DNA of 32,462 bases, from NCBI GenBank assembly GCA_050292445.1, contig JBNKLQ010000033.1, positions 1 through 32,462 on the forward strand. Direction: 5' to 3'. The notes under the pieces are model-generated. The model was not told where the DNA came from. It saw nothing but the letters and a program-made list of their open reading frames with translations, and did not search any database. This stretch comes from Leptofilum sp050292445 (lineage in GTDB: Bacteria > Chloroflexota > Anaerolineae > Promineifilales > Promineifilaceae). Below are positions 14,965 through 23,321 of this stretch, piece after piece. Numbering within the stretch: position 1 is the first letter of the stretch; every line of letters begins with the position of its first letter. Position numbers and translations under genes: made by a program.

Positions 14965-16132
14965 CTCCCCAACGGCCGTTCACCAACCAATCTTCCTCTA
15001 AATTTAACGCTTCCAACCGACTTTGCTCGATGCCTGCCAGCACCTCAGACTTGCAGGTGCGCAAGAAGAGGATGGGTGCAGACAAGTAGCTGACAATGTC
15101 GCGGAGAGGCGTGGTATGTGGCCAGGGTGCATCGCCTAATGCCCGGCGGTAATTGGCGTCACCCTTGCTGATGATGAGGTCGCTGGCGGCCAGCTGTTGG
15201 CGCAGAGTTGCGGGTAGCTGCCACAGTGGCCGAGGGGAGGTCCAAAAAGGATGACTGAGCAGGCGTAAACGGCCGTTTACCAAATAAGTCGTCAATCGTT
15301 CCCCTGCGCCTGGCAAGGCTGGCCTGGCCTGCTGGCGTAAATAAGCGACGGTGGCTTCCACATCCAAAATGGTGGCGTCGGAGACGAAGGTGGGGTGCAG
15401 TTTGAGATGGAACCGAATTGTGGCGGCTTGATCAACCGACAATAAATAATCGGCCAAACATAAATCCCCCATCAATTCAAACCCGGCGTTGTCGATAATG
15501 AAGTCAATTTGATTGACTGGATTTTGCAATAAATGGCAAACGGCCGTTTCATCATCCACCAACAAATGAGCCAATTGATCAGCCGACTTGGCATGGTTCG
15601 GCATGGCCGCATCTCCCGCTGCCCACATGCTCATGTCTGCCTGGTTGCCCCACAAATCAGCCAGCAGCAGCTGGCGGAAGTGCGCTGCCTGCCAACCCTC
15701 AGCAATCATCTGGTTGAGCTGCGTGATGAGCGCGTCTGTTTGTTCCAGGGTGGCTGTTAAACTTTGCTGCTTTTGTTGGGCGAACGGATCAATCCCGCTG
15801 CGAAAGTAATCCACGGCGGCTGCGATGCGACGATAGATGTAGGTTTCGTTGAAGAACCAGGGCGCTTCCAAATATGTTTGGCCGAGGTGCAGTTTGATGG
15901 CCGCTTGCCATTCGGTGAGGTCAGGAGCCAGATGGTCTGGCAACGGCCGTATTTTTCCTTCAGGAATTTCGTTAAGGAGGGTGGTGATTTGGGTAACGGC
16001 CGTTTCGGACAGCTCGTTTTCCGTCAGGATGCGCTGCACAATGCCCGGCAGTCGTTGGCCCATTGTCTTGCGCGTGAATGCCGTATCTTTGCCCCGCAGC
16101 GGTGGCGGGACGGGCAGTTTGGGTGCATTCAT
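14948..16132 (-). CDS. DUF89 / ARMT1-like damage-control phosphatase
   Basis: This 394-residue protein has the DUF89 metal-site motifs: DFIIDNAGFELMGDL (about 213), SKGDANYRRALGD (about 325) and the C-terminal RTCKSEV. DUF89 proteins are metal-dependent phosphatases that remove damaged phosphometabolites; ARMT1-type members are the closest match in length. The ATG lies 3 bases after the stop of the O-methyltransferase gene, so the two are translationally linked. It is third in a VOC / O-methyltransferase / ARMT1 operon. The true substrate is unknown. Confidence 0.82.
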   Translation of the reverse strand: MNAPKLPVPPPLRGKDTAFTRKTMGQRLPGIVQRILTENELSETAVTQITTLLNEIPEGKIRPLPDHLAPDLTEWQAAIKLHLGQTYLEAPWFFNETYIYRRIAAAVDYFRSGIDPFAQQKQQSLTATLEQTDALITQLNQMIAEGWQAAHFRQLLLADLWGNQADMSMWAAGDAAMPNHAKSADQLAHLLVDDETAVCHLLQNPVNQIDFIIDNAGFELMGDLCLADYLLSVDQAATIRFHLKLHPTFVSDATILDVEATVAYLRQQARPALPGAGERLTTYLVNGRLRLLSHPFWTSPRPLWQLPATLRQQLAASDLIISKGDANYRRALGDAPWPHTTPLRDIVSYLSAPILFLRTCKSEVLAGIEQSRLEALNLEEDWLVNGRWGVIQLV

Positions 16133-16135
16133 GAT

Positions 16136-16780
16136 CTAGCTAACTTTGTAAGCGACCAGCAAGCCATCCCGGATGGGCAGCAGGGAACTGATCCAGTTTG
16201 GACTGGTGGTGAGCATGTCGGTCGTCTGGCGGATTGCTTGGGTGGCTTCGCTTTGGTCTGATTGGTCCCAGACACGGCCGCCCCACACCATGTTGTCGAT
16301 GATGAGCACACCACCTGGACGCAGCTTCTGTTCAATCACCGCCAGCGAGGTGGGGTAAGCTGGTTTATCAATATCATTGAAGATAAGATCAAAGGGGCCA
16401 TCGGCCTGTTGCAGTGCCTGGACAGCTTCGCTGACGTGAAAGGTGACAAGGTCGCTGTAGCCCAGGGTTTGCAAATGATCTTGGGCCATTTGGGATAGTT
16501 CCTCATCCCAAACCACATGATGCACCTCACCACCGCCGTTTTCATGCACAGCACGGGCAAACCAGGCAGTAGAGTAGCCATAGCCAGAGCCCAGCTCAAA
16601 AATTCGCTTTGCTTGAATCATTCGGGCGATTTGGTAACATGCCTGCCCGGAAGCTGGCCCGATGATGGGGAAACCATGTTTGTCGGCGTAGGCTTCCATT
16701 TTTTGCAGTTCAGACGGCCGTTCCGGTACTAGTTCATCCAAATACCGTTCTAAACTTGCTTTGTAATTGTTAAACGTCAA
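16136..16780 (-). CDS. O-methyltransferase (CCoAOMT-like, class I SAM)
   Basis: This 214-residue protein has motif I FELGSGYGYST (about 61), an acidic FDLIFNDIDKPAYP that binds the metal or catechol-like substrate in the family, and LRPGGVLIIDNMVWGG. It fits the Methyltransf_3/24 O-methyltransferases acting on small aromatic or CoA-linked substrates. The start is TTG, supported by AAGGAG 7 bases upstream. That TTG overlaps the TGA stop of the preceding VOC gene (bases TTGA), a classic sign of coupled translation. The ARMT1-like gene follows after 3 bases. Confidence 0.88.
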   Translation of the reverse strand: MTFNNYKASLERYLDELVPERPSELQKMEAYADKHGFPIIGPASGQACYQIARMIQAKRIFELGSGYGYSTAWFARAVHENGGGEVHHVVWDEELSQMAQDHLQTLGYSDLVTFHVSEAVQALQQADGPFDLIFNDIDKPAYPTSLAVIEQKLRPGGVLIIDNMVWGGRVWDQSDQSEATQAIRQTTDMLTTSPNWISSLLPIRDGLLVAYKVS

Positions 16781-17148
16781 AAGGTGTCTCCTTCCTGCAT
16801 AAACTCCAGCCGGTTGCCAAATGGATCATTGACATAAAATCGGCGCACGACCGTGCCGGAATCATCTTCTGTGATGGGAATACCTGCTGCTTGTAGATGG
16901 TCCCTCGCAGCATCCAAATCGGCCACGCGCAGGCCGGGATGGGCTTTTGTGGCGGGCACAAAGTCTGCCTGGATGCCCAGATGGAGTTCCAGGCCAGCCC
17001 CGGCAAACCAGCAACCTCCCTTGGCTTTGAGTTGGGTCGGCTTTTCTATTTCGCGGAGGTTGAGGATACGGCCGTAAAATTCCCGCGCCTTTTCTTCTCC
17101 CCCCGGCGGCATTGCCAACTGCACATGATCTAATCGTGTAATTTTCAT
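16777..17148 (-). CDS. VOC (glyoxalase/bleomycin resistance) family protein
   Basis: The protein is about 123 residues from MKITRLDHVQLAMP. It shows the paired beta-alpha-beta-beta-beta modules of the VOC fold: an opening LDHVQL (metal His), LELHLGI in the first half, HPGLRVADLDAARDHL, and a closing FYVNDPFGNRLEFMQ with the usual Glu. I prefer the ATG ending at 17148. The upstream ATG-ATG pair (ending 17166) falls inside a common intergenic repeat that ends in that sequence. It is the first gene of the operon with the O-methyltransferase. The substrate is unknown. Confidence 0.88.
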   Translation of the reverse strand: MKITRLDHVQLAMPPGGEEKAREFYGRILNLREIEKPTQLKAKGGCWFAGAGLELHLGIQADFVPATKAHPGLRVADLDAARDHLQAAGIPITEDDSGTVVRRFYVNDPFGNRLEFMQEGDTF

Positions 17149-17163
17149 AGATGTGTCAACCAT

Positions 17164-17354
17164 CATTCTGAGTGAAACGAAGAATCTCTCTGAATTTTAC
17201 CTATTTGAACCTTAGCGTACGGCAAAATCTGTGCTGGGCAACGGCCGTAGGGATGCTTCACAGCCTGCCCTGAGCGAAGTCGAATGGGTTCAGCATGACA
17301 AGAATGGGTAGCTCACAAAAATCTGCGTTCATCTGCGAAATCTGCGGATAAATC
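17164..17354. repeat. Three dispersed intergenic repeats
   Basis: A CATTCTGAGTGAAACGAAGA-type repeat lies at 17164-17187. A CCTGCCCTGAGCGAAGTCGA-type repeat ending in a CAGCATGACA block lies at about 17251-17301. A triple CTGCG block (three CTGCG words) lies at about 17321-17347. All are short motifs of the kind scattered through many Chloroflexota genomes. A CTGCGG relative is at about 27091-27113. No gene is seen in this stretch. Confidence 0.6.
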
Positions 17355-17358
17355 CCCC

Positions 17359-19047
17359 TTAATCGCGGGTGAGCTTGCGGTAGGTGATGCGGTGCGGCCG
17401 GTCAGCTTTATCGCCCAGTCGCTGGCGGCGATCTTCCTCGTACTCGCTGTAGTTGCCGATGTGCCAATGGGCCTGGCTCTCACCTTCAAAGGCCAAAATA
17501 TGTGTGGCTACCCGGTCCAAAAACCAGCGGTCATGCGAAATAATGACGGCCGATCCGGCAAAACTTTCCAGCCCCAGCTCCAGCGCCCGCAGCGTGTTCA
17601 CGTCCAAATCATTGGTTGGTTCATCCAGCAGCAGCAAGTTACAGCCCGATTTAAGCAGTTTGGCCAGATGCACCCGGTTGCGCTCGCCACCGGAAAGGGC
17701 ACCAACCTTCTTTTGCTGGTCGCTGCCCGCAAAGTTGAAGCGCGAAACGTAGGCGCGGGAATTGACCCGGCGCGGCCCCAGTTGCAGGGTGTCCTCGCCC
17801 TCGGAGATTTCTTGCCAGACCGTTTTGTCTGGGTCGAGATCGTCGCGGCTTTGGTCCACGTAGGCCAACTGCACGGTATCGCCCACGCGGAAGGTCCCGC
17901 CGTCCGGCTGCTCCTCGCCCACAATCATGCGGAACAGGGTGGTTTTACCGGCCCCATTTGGCCCGATAATGCCCACGATGGCCCCTGGCGGAATGTCAAA
18001 CGAGAGATCATCGTACAGCAGTGTATTGCCGTAGCCTTTGTTAACGCCTTTGGCTTCAATGACAATGTCGCCCAGGCGCGGCCCCGGTGGAATATAAATC
18101 TCGCGCTCTTCGTTGGCCCGATCCTGTTCACTGGAGAGGAGTTCGCTGTAGCGATTGATGCGGGCTTTGGCTTTGGTTTGCCGTCCCTTGGGCGACATAT
18201 TGATCCATTCCAGTTCGCGCTGGAGGGTCTTTTGCCGGGCGGATTCAGCCTTTTCTTCCTGGGCCAGACGCTCCTGTTTTTGGGACAGCCAGGAGGAGTA
18301 GTTGCCTTTCCAGGGGATGCCGTAGCCGCGATCCAGCTCTAAAATCCAACCGGCTACATTGTCCAAAAAGTAGCGGTCGTGGGTGACGGCAATAACGGTG
18401 CCGGGATACTGCTTGAGATGTTTTTCCAACCAGGCCACCGATTCGGCGTCGAGGTGGTTGGTGGGTTCGTCCAGCAGCAGGATGTCTGGCTGCTGGAGCA
18501 GCAGGCGGCACAGGGCCACACGCCGCCGCTCGCCGCCAGATAATACGGAAACGGCCGTATCCCCCGGGGGCGTGCGCAAAGCATCCATGGCCAATTCCAG
18601 GCGGCTGTCCAGGTTCCAGGCGTCCATATGGTCCAGCTTGTCTTGCAGCGCCCCTTGCTTTTCGATGAGGTCGTTCATCTCATCATCGGTCATCGGTTCG
18701 CCAAACTTCAGGTTAATTTCGTCGAATTCGCGTAGGGCGTCCACGACTTCTTGCGCACCTTCTTCAACGATGTCGCGCACGGTTTTGCTGTCGTCGAGTT
18801 GCGGTTCTTGCTCCAGGTAGCCGATGGTGTAGCCGGGAGAAATCGCGATTTCCCCTACAAATTCTGTATCCACCCCGGCCATAATGCGCAGCAGGGTACT
18901 TTTGCCCGCGCCGTTCAACCCCAGGACGCCAATTTTGGCCCCGTAAAAGTAGGAGAGGGAAATGTCGCGCAGGATTTGTTTATTGGGCGGCACAACTTTG
19001 CCCACACCCATCATAGAATAAATTACTTTTTTATCGTCGGTGGTCAT
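17359..19047 (-). CDS. ettA: Energy-dependent translational throttle protein EttA (ABC-F)
   Basis: The protein is 562 residues from the ATG ending at 19047; a GTG further upstream is less likely. It has two ABC cassettes. The first has Walker A GLNGAGKST, signature LSGGERRRVAL and Walker B ILLLDEPTN. The second has Walker A GPNGAGKTT, LSGGERNRVHL and LLLLDEPTN. A linker rich in charged residues (RLAQEEKAESARQ) and the EttA-typical GDIVIEAKGVNKGYG follow the first cassette. There are no membrane helices. EttA binds the ribosomal E site and gates entry into elongation by ATP/ADP ratio. The length is close to the usual 555. It is followed by intergenic repeats and transcribed separately from metG. 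Confidence 0.95.
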   Translation of the reverse strand: MTTDDKKVIYSMMGVGKVVPPNKQILRDISLSYFYGAKIGVLGLNGAGKSTLLRIMAGVDTEFVGEIAISPGYTIGYLEQEPQLDDSKTVRDIVEEGAQEVVDALREFDEINLKFGEPMTDDEMNDLIEKQGALQDKLDHMDAWNLDSRLELAMDALRTPPGDTAVSVLSGGERRRVALCRLLLQQPDILLLDEPTNHLDAESVAWLEKHLKQYPGTVIAVTHDRYFLDNVAGWILELDRGYGIPWKGNYSSWLSQKQERLAQEEKAESARQKTLQRELEWINMSPKGRQTKAKARINRYSELLSSEQDRANEEREIYIPPGPRLGDIVIEAKGVNKGYGNTLLYDDLSFDIPPGAIVGIIGPNGAGKTTLFRMIVGEEQPDGGTFRVGDTVQLAYVDQSRDDLDPDKTVWQEISEGEDTLQLGPRRVNSRAYVSRFNFAGSDQQKKVGALSGGERNRVHLAKLLKSGCNLLLLDEPTNDLDVNTLRALELGLESFAGSAVIISHDRWFLDRVATHILAFEGESQAHWHIGNYSEYEEDRRQRLGDKADRPHRITYRKLTRD

Positions 19048-19138
19048 TGAACACACTCACTTTTGTTTTACAGTTTGGATATGGGGGATTATACAACGGC
19101 CGTTCTGCTTGCGCTTTTTTATGACGAAGAAACATAAG

Positions 19139-19175
19139 AAACGAAGGAACGAAGAAAAACTTTGTTCCTTCGTTC
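19139..19175. terminator. AAGGAACGAAG-type hairpin downstream of metG
   Basis: The word AAACGAAGGAACGAAG (19139-19154) pairs with CTTTGTTCCTTCGTT (from 19160) across a 5-base loop, with one G-U. It lies about 30 bases past the metG stop and may end that transcript. It belongs to a repeat family that recurs at about 29641-29705, where AAGAAACAAAG pairs with CTTTGTTTCTT. Confidence 0.6.
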
Positions 19176-19203
19176 CTTTGTATTAAGTTTTGATCTAACC
19201 AAG

Positions 19204-20982
19204 TTATTTGCCCAGGCGGGCCAGTTCGTCTTCGACGACGGATTGATCCAGCTTTTTGAAGAGGGGTTGCGGTTTGGGCAGGGTAAGGCCGACCGGGATT
19301 TCTGTACGGCTCCATTGCCCAACGGCCGTTTCCCCGTCATAGGTTAAAGCGATGTGGCTGCGGCTGCTTTCAGCGTATTCTTTTACCACCTGCTGGCCAA
19401 AAAGATTGCCTTCCTCGCCCAACAGTCCGTGTAGGGTCTGGCTGGTGAAGGGCAGAATAGGCGCCCACAGCATCTTCAGGCCGCTGATGGCCTGGATGGC
19501 GGTGTACAGCGAGCGCGCCGTCGCTTGCAGATCGGTTTTGGCTGTGGTCCAGGGGCTGGTGTCTTCCAGATACTGATTTACCAGACTGGATAGCCGCAAA
19601 TTTTCCTGCACCACGGCGCGGAATTTACAGGCGTCGTACAGGCCAGCCACCGTGTCGAAGGCAGCATCAACAGCCGCCAACAGGTTACGATCCTTGTCGG
19701 TGAGTTCACCCGGATCGGGCACTTCGCCCTTAAAATAGCGTTTGGTCATGTTTAGCACGCGGTTGACCAGGTTGCCCCAGTTGCCTACCAGCTCGGAGTT
19801 GTTGCGGTCTACGTAGCCTTGCCAGCTCCAATCACTGTCACGGGTTTCGGGCATAACGGCCGTTAAATAATAACGCAGCGGGTCCGGGTCATGTCGGTCT
19901 AAGGCATCCAGCATCCAGACACCCCAGTTGCGGCTACCGCTGATCTTTTTCCCTTCCATGTTCATAAATTCATTGGCAGGCACGTCATAGGGTAGATTGA
20001 GCTGCGCCTGGGGATCTTCATCATACAAGCCTTTGGCCCCAAACAGCTGGGCGGGCCAGAAGATGGTATGGAAAGGAATATTGTCCTTGCCGATGAAATA
20101 CACCGTGCGCGCCTTGGGATTTTGCCACCACTGTTTCCAGGCGTCTGGGTCACCATTGTTTTTAGCCCACTCAATGGAGGCCGAGAGGTAGCCAATAACG
20201 GCCTCAAACCAGACATAGAGCACTTTGTGTTCGTAGCTTTCTACGGGTACGGGGATGCCCCAATCCATGTCACGGGTCACAGCGCGGCCAATCAACCCCT
20301 GATCGACAAAGTTACGGGCAAAGTTGATGACCTGGGGCCGCCAAAAATCTTTATCCTGGCGCATCCAGGCTTGTAGGCCATCTTCAGCAATGGCCGGTAA
20401 GTCGATGAAAAAATGCTCTGTGTCGCGCAGCTCCAGGGCAGAATCGTCCATCTTGCTGCGCGGGTTGAGTAGTTCGGCGGCGCTTTCAAACAGCGTGTTG
20501 CAATTGTCGCATTGGTCACCACGAGCGGGATGATAGCCACATTTGGGGCAAGTGCCTTCTACGTAGCGATCTGGCAGGAATTTATTAGCCGAGGGCGAAT
20601 ACATCTGCTTGGTAACCTTCGTGTACATGTATTCGTTTTTTAGCAGGCTCAGGAACATATCTTGCGATACCTGAAAATGATTTTCGGTATCGGTGTGGGT
20701 GAAAAGATCGTAGGTAAGACCCATTTTTTGGAACAGGTCCAGGAAACGGCCGTGATAGTAATCAAACACTTCCGCAATGGATTTCCCCATCTCTTCGGCC
20801 TTAACCGTCACCGGGGTGCCGTGGCTGTCGGAGCCAGACACCATGAGCACGTGGTTGCCACGCAAGCGATGATAGCGGGCGTAAATGTCGGCTGGGAGGT
20901 AAGAACCAGTCACGTTGCCCTGATGAATATCGGCGTTGGCATACGGCCAGGCCACACTAACAAGAATATATTCTTTATCCAT
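19204..20982 (-). CDS. metG: Methionyl-tRNA synthetase
   Basis: This 592-residue class I synthetase has SVAWPYANADIHQGN at residues 9-23, SGSDSHGTP (49-57), a zinc knuckle C145-x2-C148-x9-C158-x2-C161, and GIPVPVESYEHKVLYVWFEA with FIGKDNIPFH. The KMSKS-region loop EGKKISGSRNW spans residues 343-352. An alpha-helical anticodon-binding domain follows (RNNSELVGNWGNLVNRVL). It charges initiator and elongator tRNA-Met. The HIGH motif reads HQGN and KMSKS reads KISGS; both are unusual but in place. The start follows the stop of the upstream acidic-tail gene by 2 bases, so both genes are probably one operon. There is no C-terminal tRNA-binding domain. Confidence 0.97.
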   Translation of the reverse strand: MDKEYILVSVAWPYANADIHQGNVTGSYLPADIYARYHRLRGNHVLMVSGSDSHGTPVTVKAEEMGKSIAEVFDYYHGRFLDLFQKMGLTYDLFTHTDTENHFQVSQDMFLSLLKNEYMYTKVTKQMYSPSANKFLPDRYVEGTCPKCGYHPARGDQCDNCNTLFESAAELLNPRSKMDDSALELRDTEHFFIDLPAIAEDGLQAWMRQDKDFWRPQVINFARNFVDQGLIGRAVTRDMDWGIPVPVESYEHKVLYVWFEAVIGYLSASIEWAKNNGDPDAWKQWWQNPKARTVYFIGKDNIPFHTIFWPAQLFGAKGLYDEDPQAQLNLPYDVPANEFMNMEGKKISGSRNWGVWMLDALDRHDPDPLRYYLTAVMPETRDSDWSWQGYVDRNNSELVGNWGNLVNRVLNMTKRYFKGEVPDPGELTDKDRNLLAAVDAAFDTVAGLYDACKFRAVVQENLRLSSLVNQYLEDTSPWTTAKTDLQATARSLYTAIQAISGLKMLWAPILPFTSQTLHGLLGEEGNLFGQQVVKEYAESSRSHIALTYDGETAVGQWSRTEIPVGLTLPKPQPLFKKLDQSVVEDELARLGK

Positions 20983-20984
20983 AT

Positions 20985-21680
20985 TTATTCGTCTTCTTCT
21001 TCGTAATCGTCATCTTCGTCTTCTGCGTCTTCTTCCTCTTCCGCTACTTCAGTCAGCGCTTCGGCCAGCAGTTCAAAGTCGTCTTCGTTGATGGGATAGA
21101 ACTCTTCTGCTTCCAGGCGCAGCCGCTTGAAGCGAGGCTGGCTTTCAAGATCAACCGAGTCAATATCGGCACCTTTGTCTAGCTTGCTAGAGAAGGCGTC
21201 GATGTCAATTGGGAAGAATTCGGCCGTTTCTACCGGAACGGTGAAAAAGAATTCTTTGGGGTTGGCTGTTTTGCTGTCTCCGGTGATAGTCGCGACAGCA
21301 AAGAATGTTTGTGTTTCCAGCGCATAAAAAATAAGACGATCACCTGATTGCAGCTTGATGTCATTGTCGGCTGGCGGAGCCATGACAATACGTTCTGGCC
21401 AACCAGGAAAGTTCATCTCATCTATAGCGGGGACGCTGATGACTTTGATGTAATGATTGGCAGCGGCAACGGCAGACCGCCGGGCGGCACGGGCGTTGCG
21501 GCTGGCCGCTTTGGCCTCATATTCTGCGGCAATGTTTTCCCAAATGCGTGCTTGTAGTTCTATTTTCAACTCAGCTTCTGAGCCGTCTTCGGTGAAGCGT
21601 ACACGCATTTTGGGTGGGTTGATTTCTAAAACGGTATATTCACCTTTGCGGTTGGCATAAGTGCCATTCACCTCAAACAT
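20985..21680 (-). CDS. EVE/PUA-like protein with acidic tail
   Basis: The protein has 231 residues. The N-terminus (MFEVNGTYANRKGEYTVLEI, then KMRVRF) looks like a small SH3/KOW-like barrel. The centre, with PGWPERIVMAPPADND then SGDRLIFYALETQTFFAVATI, resembles EVE/PUA-like domains that bind modified bases or RNA. The last 25 residues are almost all Asp/Glu. A GGGAGG ribosome site lies 7 bases before the ATG. It sits directly upstream of metG with a 2-base gap, which suggests an RNA-related role. I do not recognise a named family. Confidence 0.85.
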   Translation of the reverse strand: MFEVNGTYANRKGEYTVLEINPPKMRVRFTEDGSEAELKIELQARIWENIAAEYEAKAASRNARAARRSAVAAANHYIKVISVPAIDEMNFPGWPERIVMAPPADNDIKLQSGDRLIFYALETQTFFAVATITGDSKTANPKEFFFTVPVETAEFFPIDIDAFSSKLDKGADIDSVDLESQPRFKRLRLEAEEFYPINEDDFELLAEALTEVAEEEEDAEDEDDDYEEEDE

Positions 21681-21728
21681 GCTTCAACCTCCCATTCTGG
21701 TTCAGTGCCAAACTTGTGTGGCGTGTCT

Positions 21729-21826
21729 TTAGTGCCCATTCGCAAATAAAATATGAAATTGGCGAATGGGCTTAAAGTAGCCGTTCAGTTCCATATCGCT
21801 ATGTTAATTCTGAACGGCTACTTAGA
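21729..21826 (+). repeat. 98-bp double-hairpin element, copy 2
   Basis: It has the same layout as the copy at 14516-14613. Stem 1 GCCCATTCGC/GCGAATGGGC is unchanged and its loop varies. Stem 2 is perfect here: AAGTAGCCGTTCAG paired with CTGAACGGCTACTT, 14 bp. Compared with copy 1, two stem-2 positions changed on both sides so that pairing is kept. It lies between two minus-strand genes and is followed by a T6 run at about 21831-21838. Confidence 0.85.
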
Positions 21827-21953
21827 TATTGGTTTTTTGCAGAGAAGGGTGCCAAATATTTATAGACAAAGTAAACCCCTTTTGCAATTTGGGCGCATAG
21901 TATCGTTTTCGATCACTCTTGGCAAGTCTTTTGCGTAATTTTTAGGGCAAAGG

Positions 21954-23279
21954 TCAGGGGAGATCGGTAAAGTGGGTGCCATTCCACTGGGTGAGGAGAC
22001 GGCCGTTTACTCCTTCACACCCATCGCGCACAATTTCTGGCAGACCGTCTTCGTTGGCATCCATGATGCCCAGGCTGCCATGACAGGTTTGGGGCAGGGG
22101 GAGCAAGCTGACGGCACCCTCGTGGGTGGCGACGACAAAACTTTGGCCGCTGACATCATCGTGCAGGACGGTGTCGGGCAGGTTGTCCTGTGTGAGATCG
22201 CCCGTAGCGGTGATCTCGGGACGGATAATGGATTGGCTGCGGTTGGAAAGCGGCTGGTAATACAGCAAGGTGTGCTGGCCGGTTTCGTCTGATGTGATGA
22301 TGGTGAGGTCAGTGAGGTGTGGATTTTGGGTGGTGCTGCTGCGCAGCAGCAATAAGTCGTCCTGGCCATCGCCGGTGAGATCGAGCCACTGCCAGCGGGC
22401 GGTGCGCGGTGTTGATTGGTTGAGCCAACGGCCGTGCATATCTGGCAGGGCAGCGGAACCGCGCAAATTCATCTGGTCTAGCAAATCAGCGATATCGCCC
22501 TTGGCGTAAATAGGTGGGGAGACGTTGGTGGGGCGGACGGCCGTTTCTAAACCAAGGTCTGCATTAGCCTCTTCCGGTTCGGTAAAGCGCACCCGGCTGG
22601 CGTCGGCCACAACAGGCTGGTTGCAGCCAAACTGCAAAGCCAACCCCTGCGCCTCGCTCTGGATGCCGATGGTGGCACTGCTGCCGTTGTTGCCTTCCAG
22701 CATGGTGACATCTTCGTACAAAAAGAGAATGTCTTGGCTACCTTCAAAAAGCTGCACAGCAAAGGTTACCCGGTCATCTGGTTCGCCAAAGCGGGGCACG
22801 TCATCCCATTCCAGCACTAAGATGCGGTCTGGTGCTTCACCCACCACGTCGTATTCCAAAAAGCCAAACGAGGTCAGGTCCAGATCGTCCCAAAATGGGG
22901 CAATCATATCGCCCATGCCCACAACGGGTCCTTCATTCAGGCAACTGTTGCCGAAGTAGGCATTGCTGTTGCCCAATTGCAGGTTGCCATTGCTGCTGGC
23001 CTGGATTTGGGTATAGATGGTGCCGTAAAAGGTGAAGGGAAAGGGGAGTTCAAGGGTCGTGACGCCATCGTCACTGTAGAGTCGGGTGTCGGTGGTAGCG
23101 TCGATGTAGGCGAAGGCGGTGCCGCTGTCGCAGGTGTAGCCGTACAAATCAGGCCCAGGGCAAAGGGCCACGGCCGTTCCATAGGCTGCCTGTGTGTCTC
23201 GCCGCAATACGAAGAACAGAATGATAACGGCCGTTATCAACAGCAGAAACCAGGGCCACAATCGACGAAAAACACGCAT
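21954..23279 (-). CDS. Secreted nidogen-like / FG-GAP-like beta protein
   Basis: The protein is about 441 residues from the ATG ending at 23279. One N-terminal membrane helix or signal anchor (FRRLWPWFLLLITAVIILFFVL) precedes an export-type domain. The middle part (LPFPFTFYGTIYTQIQASSNGNLQLG, IAPFWDDLDL, RILVLEWDDV, ATIGIQ) matches nidogen-like extracellular domains. The last 150 residues have FG-GAP/dockerin-like calcium loops (DLTGDGQDDLLLL, GDLTQDNLPDTVL, DANEDGLPEIV). It is probably cell-surface. A -10-like TACACT lies 6 bases before the ATG with no ribosome site, so the transcript would be leaderless. No partner gene is nearby. Confidence 0.85.
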   Translation of the reverse strand: MRVFRRLWPWFLLLITAVIILFFVLRRDTQAAYGTAVALCPGPDLYGYTCDSGTAFAYIDATTDTRLYSDDGVTTLELPFPFTFYGTIYTQIQASSNGNLQLGNSNAYFGNSCLNEGPVVGMGDMIAPFWDDLDLTSFGFLEYDVVGEAPDRILVLEWDDVPRFGEPDDRVTFAVQLFEGSQDILFLYEDVTMLEGNNGSSATIGIQSEAQGLALQFGCNQPVVADASRVRFTEPEEANADLGLETAVRPTNVSPPIYAKGDIADLLDQMNLRGSAALPDMHGRWLNQSTPRTARWQWLDLTGDGQDDLLLLRSSTTQNPHLTDLTIITSDETGQHTLLYYQPLSNRSQSIIRPEITATGDLTQDNLPDTVLHDDVSGQSFVVATHEGAVSLLPLPQTCHGSLGIMDANEDGLPEIVRDGCEGVNGRLLTQWNGTHFTDLP

Positions 23280-23285
23280 GAGCAA

Positions 23286-23291
23286 AGTGTA
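23286..23291 (-). promoter_or_regulatory. -10 box of the nidogen-like gene, leaderless
   Basis: TACACT on the minus strand ends 6 bases before the ATG, leaving no room for a ribosome binding site. No good -35 is visible. Confidence 0.4.
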
Positions 23292-23321
23292 GCGCAGCCT
23301 AGATGGGCTGACAAGCGATGT

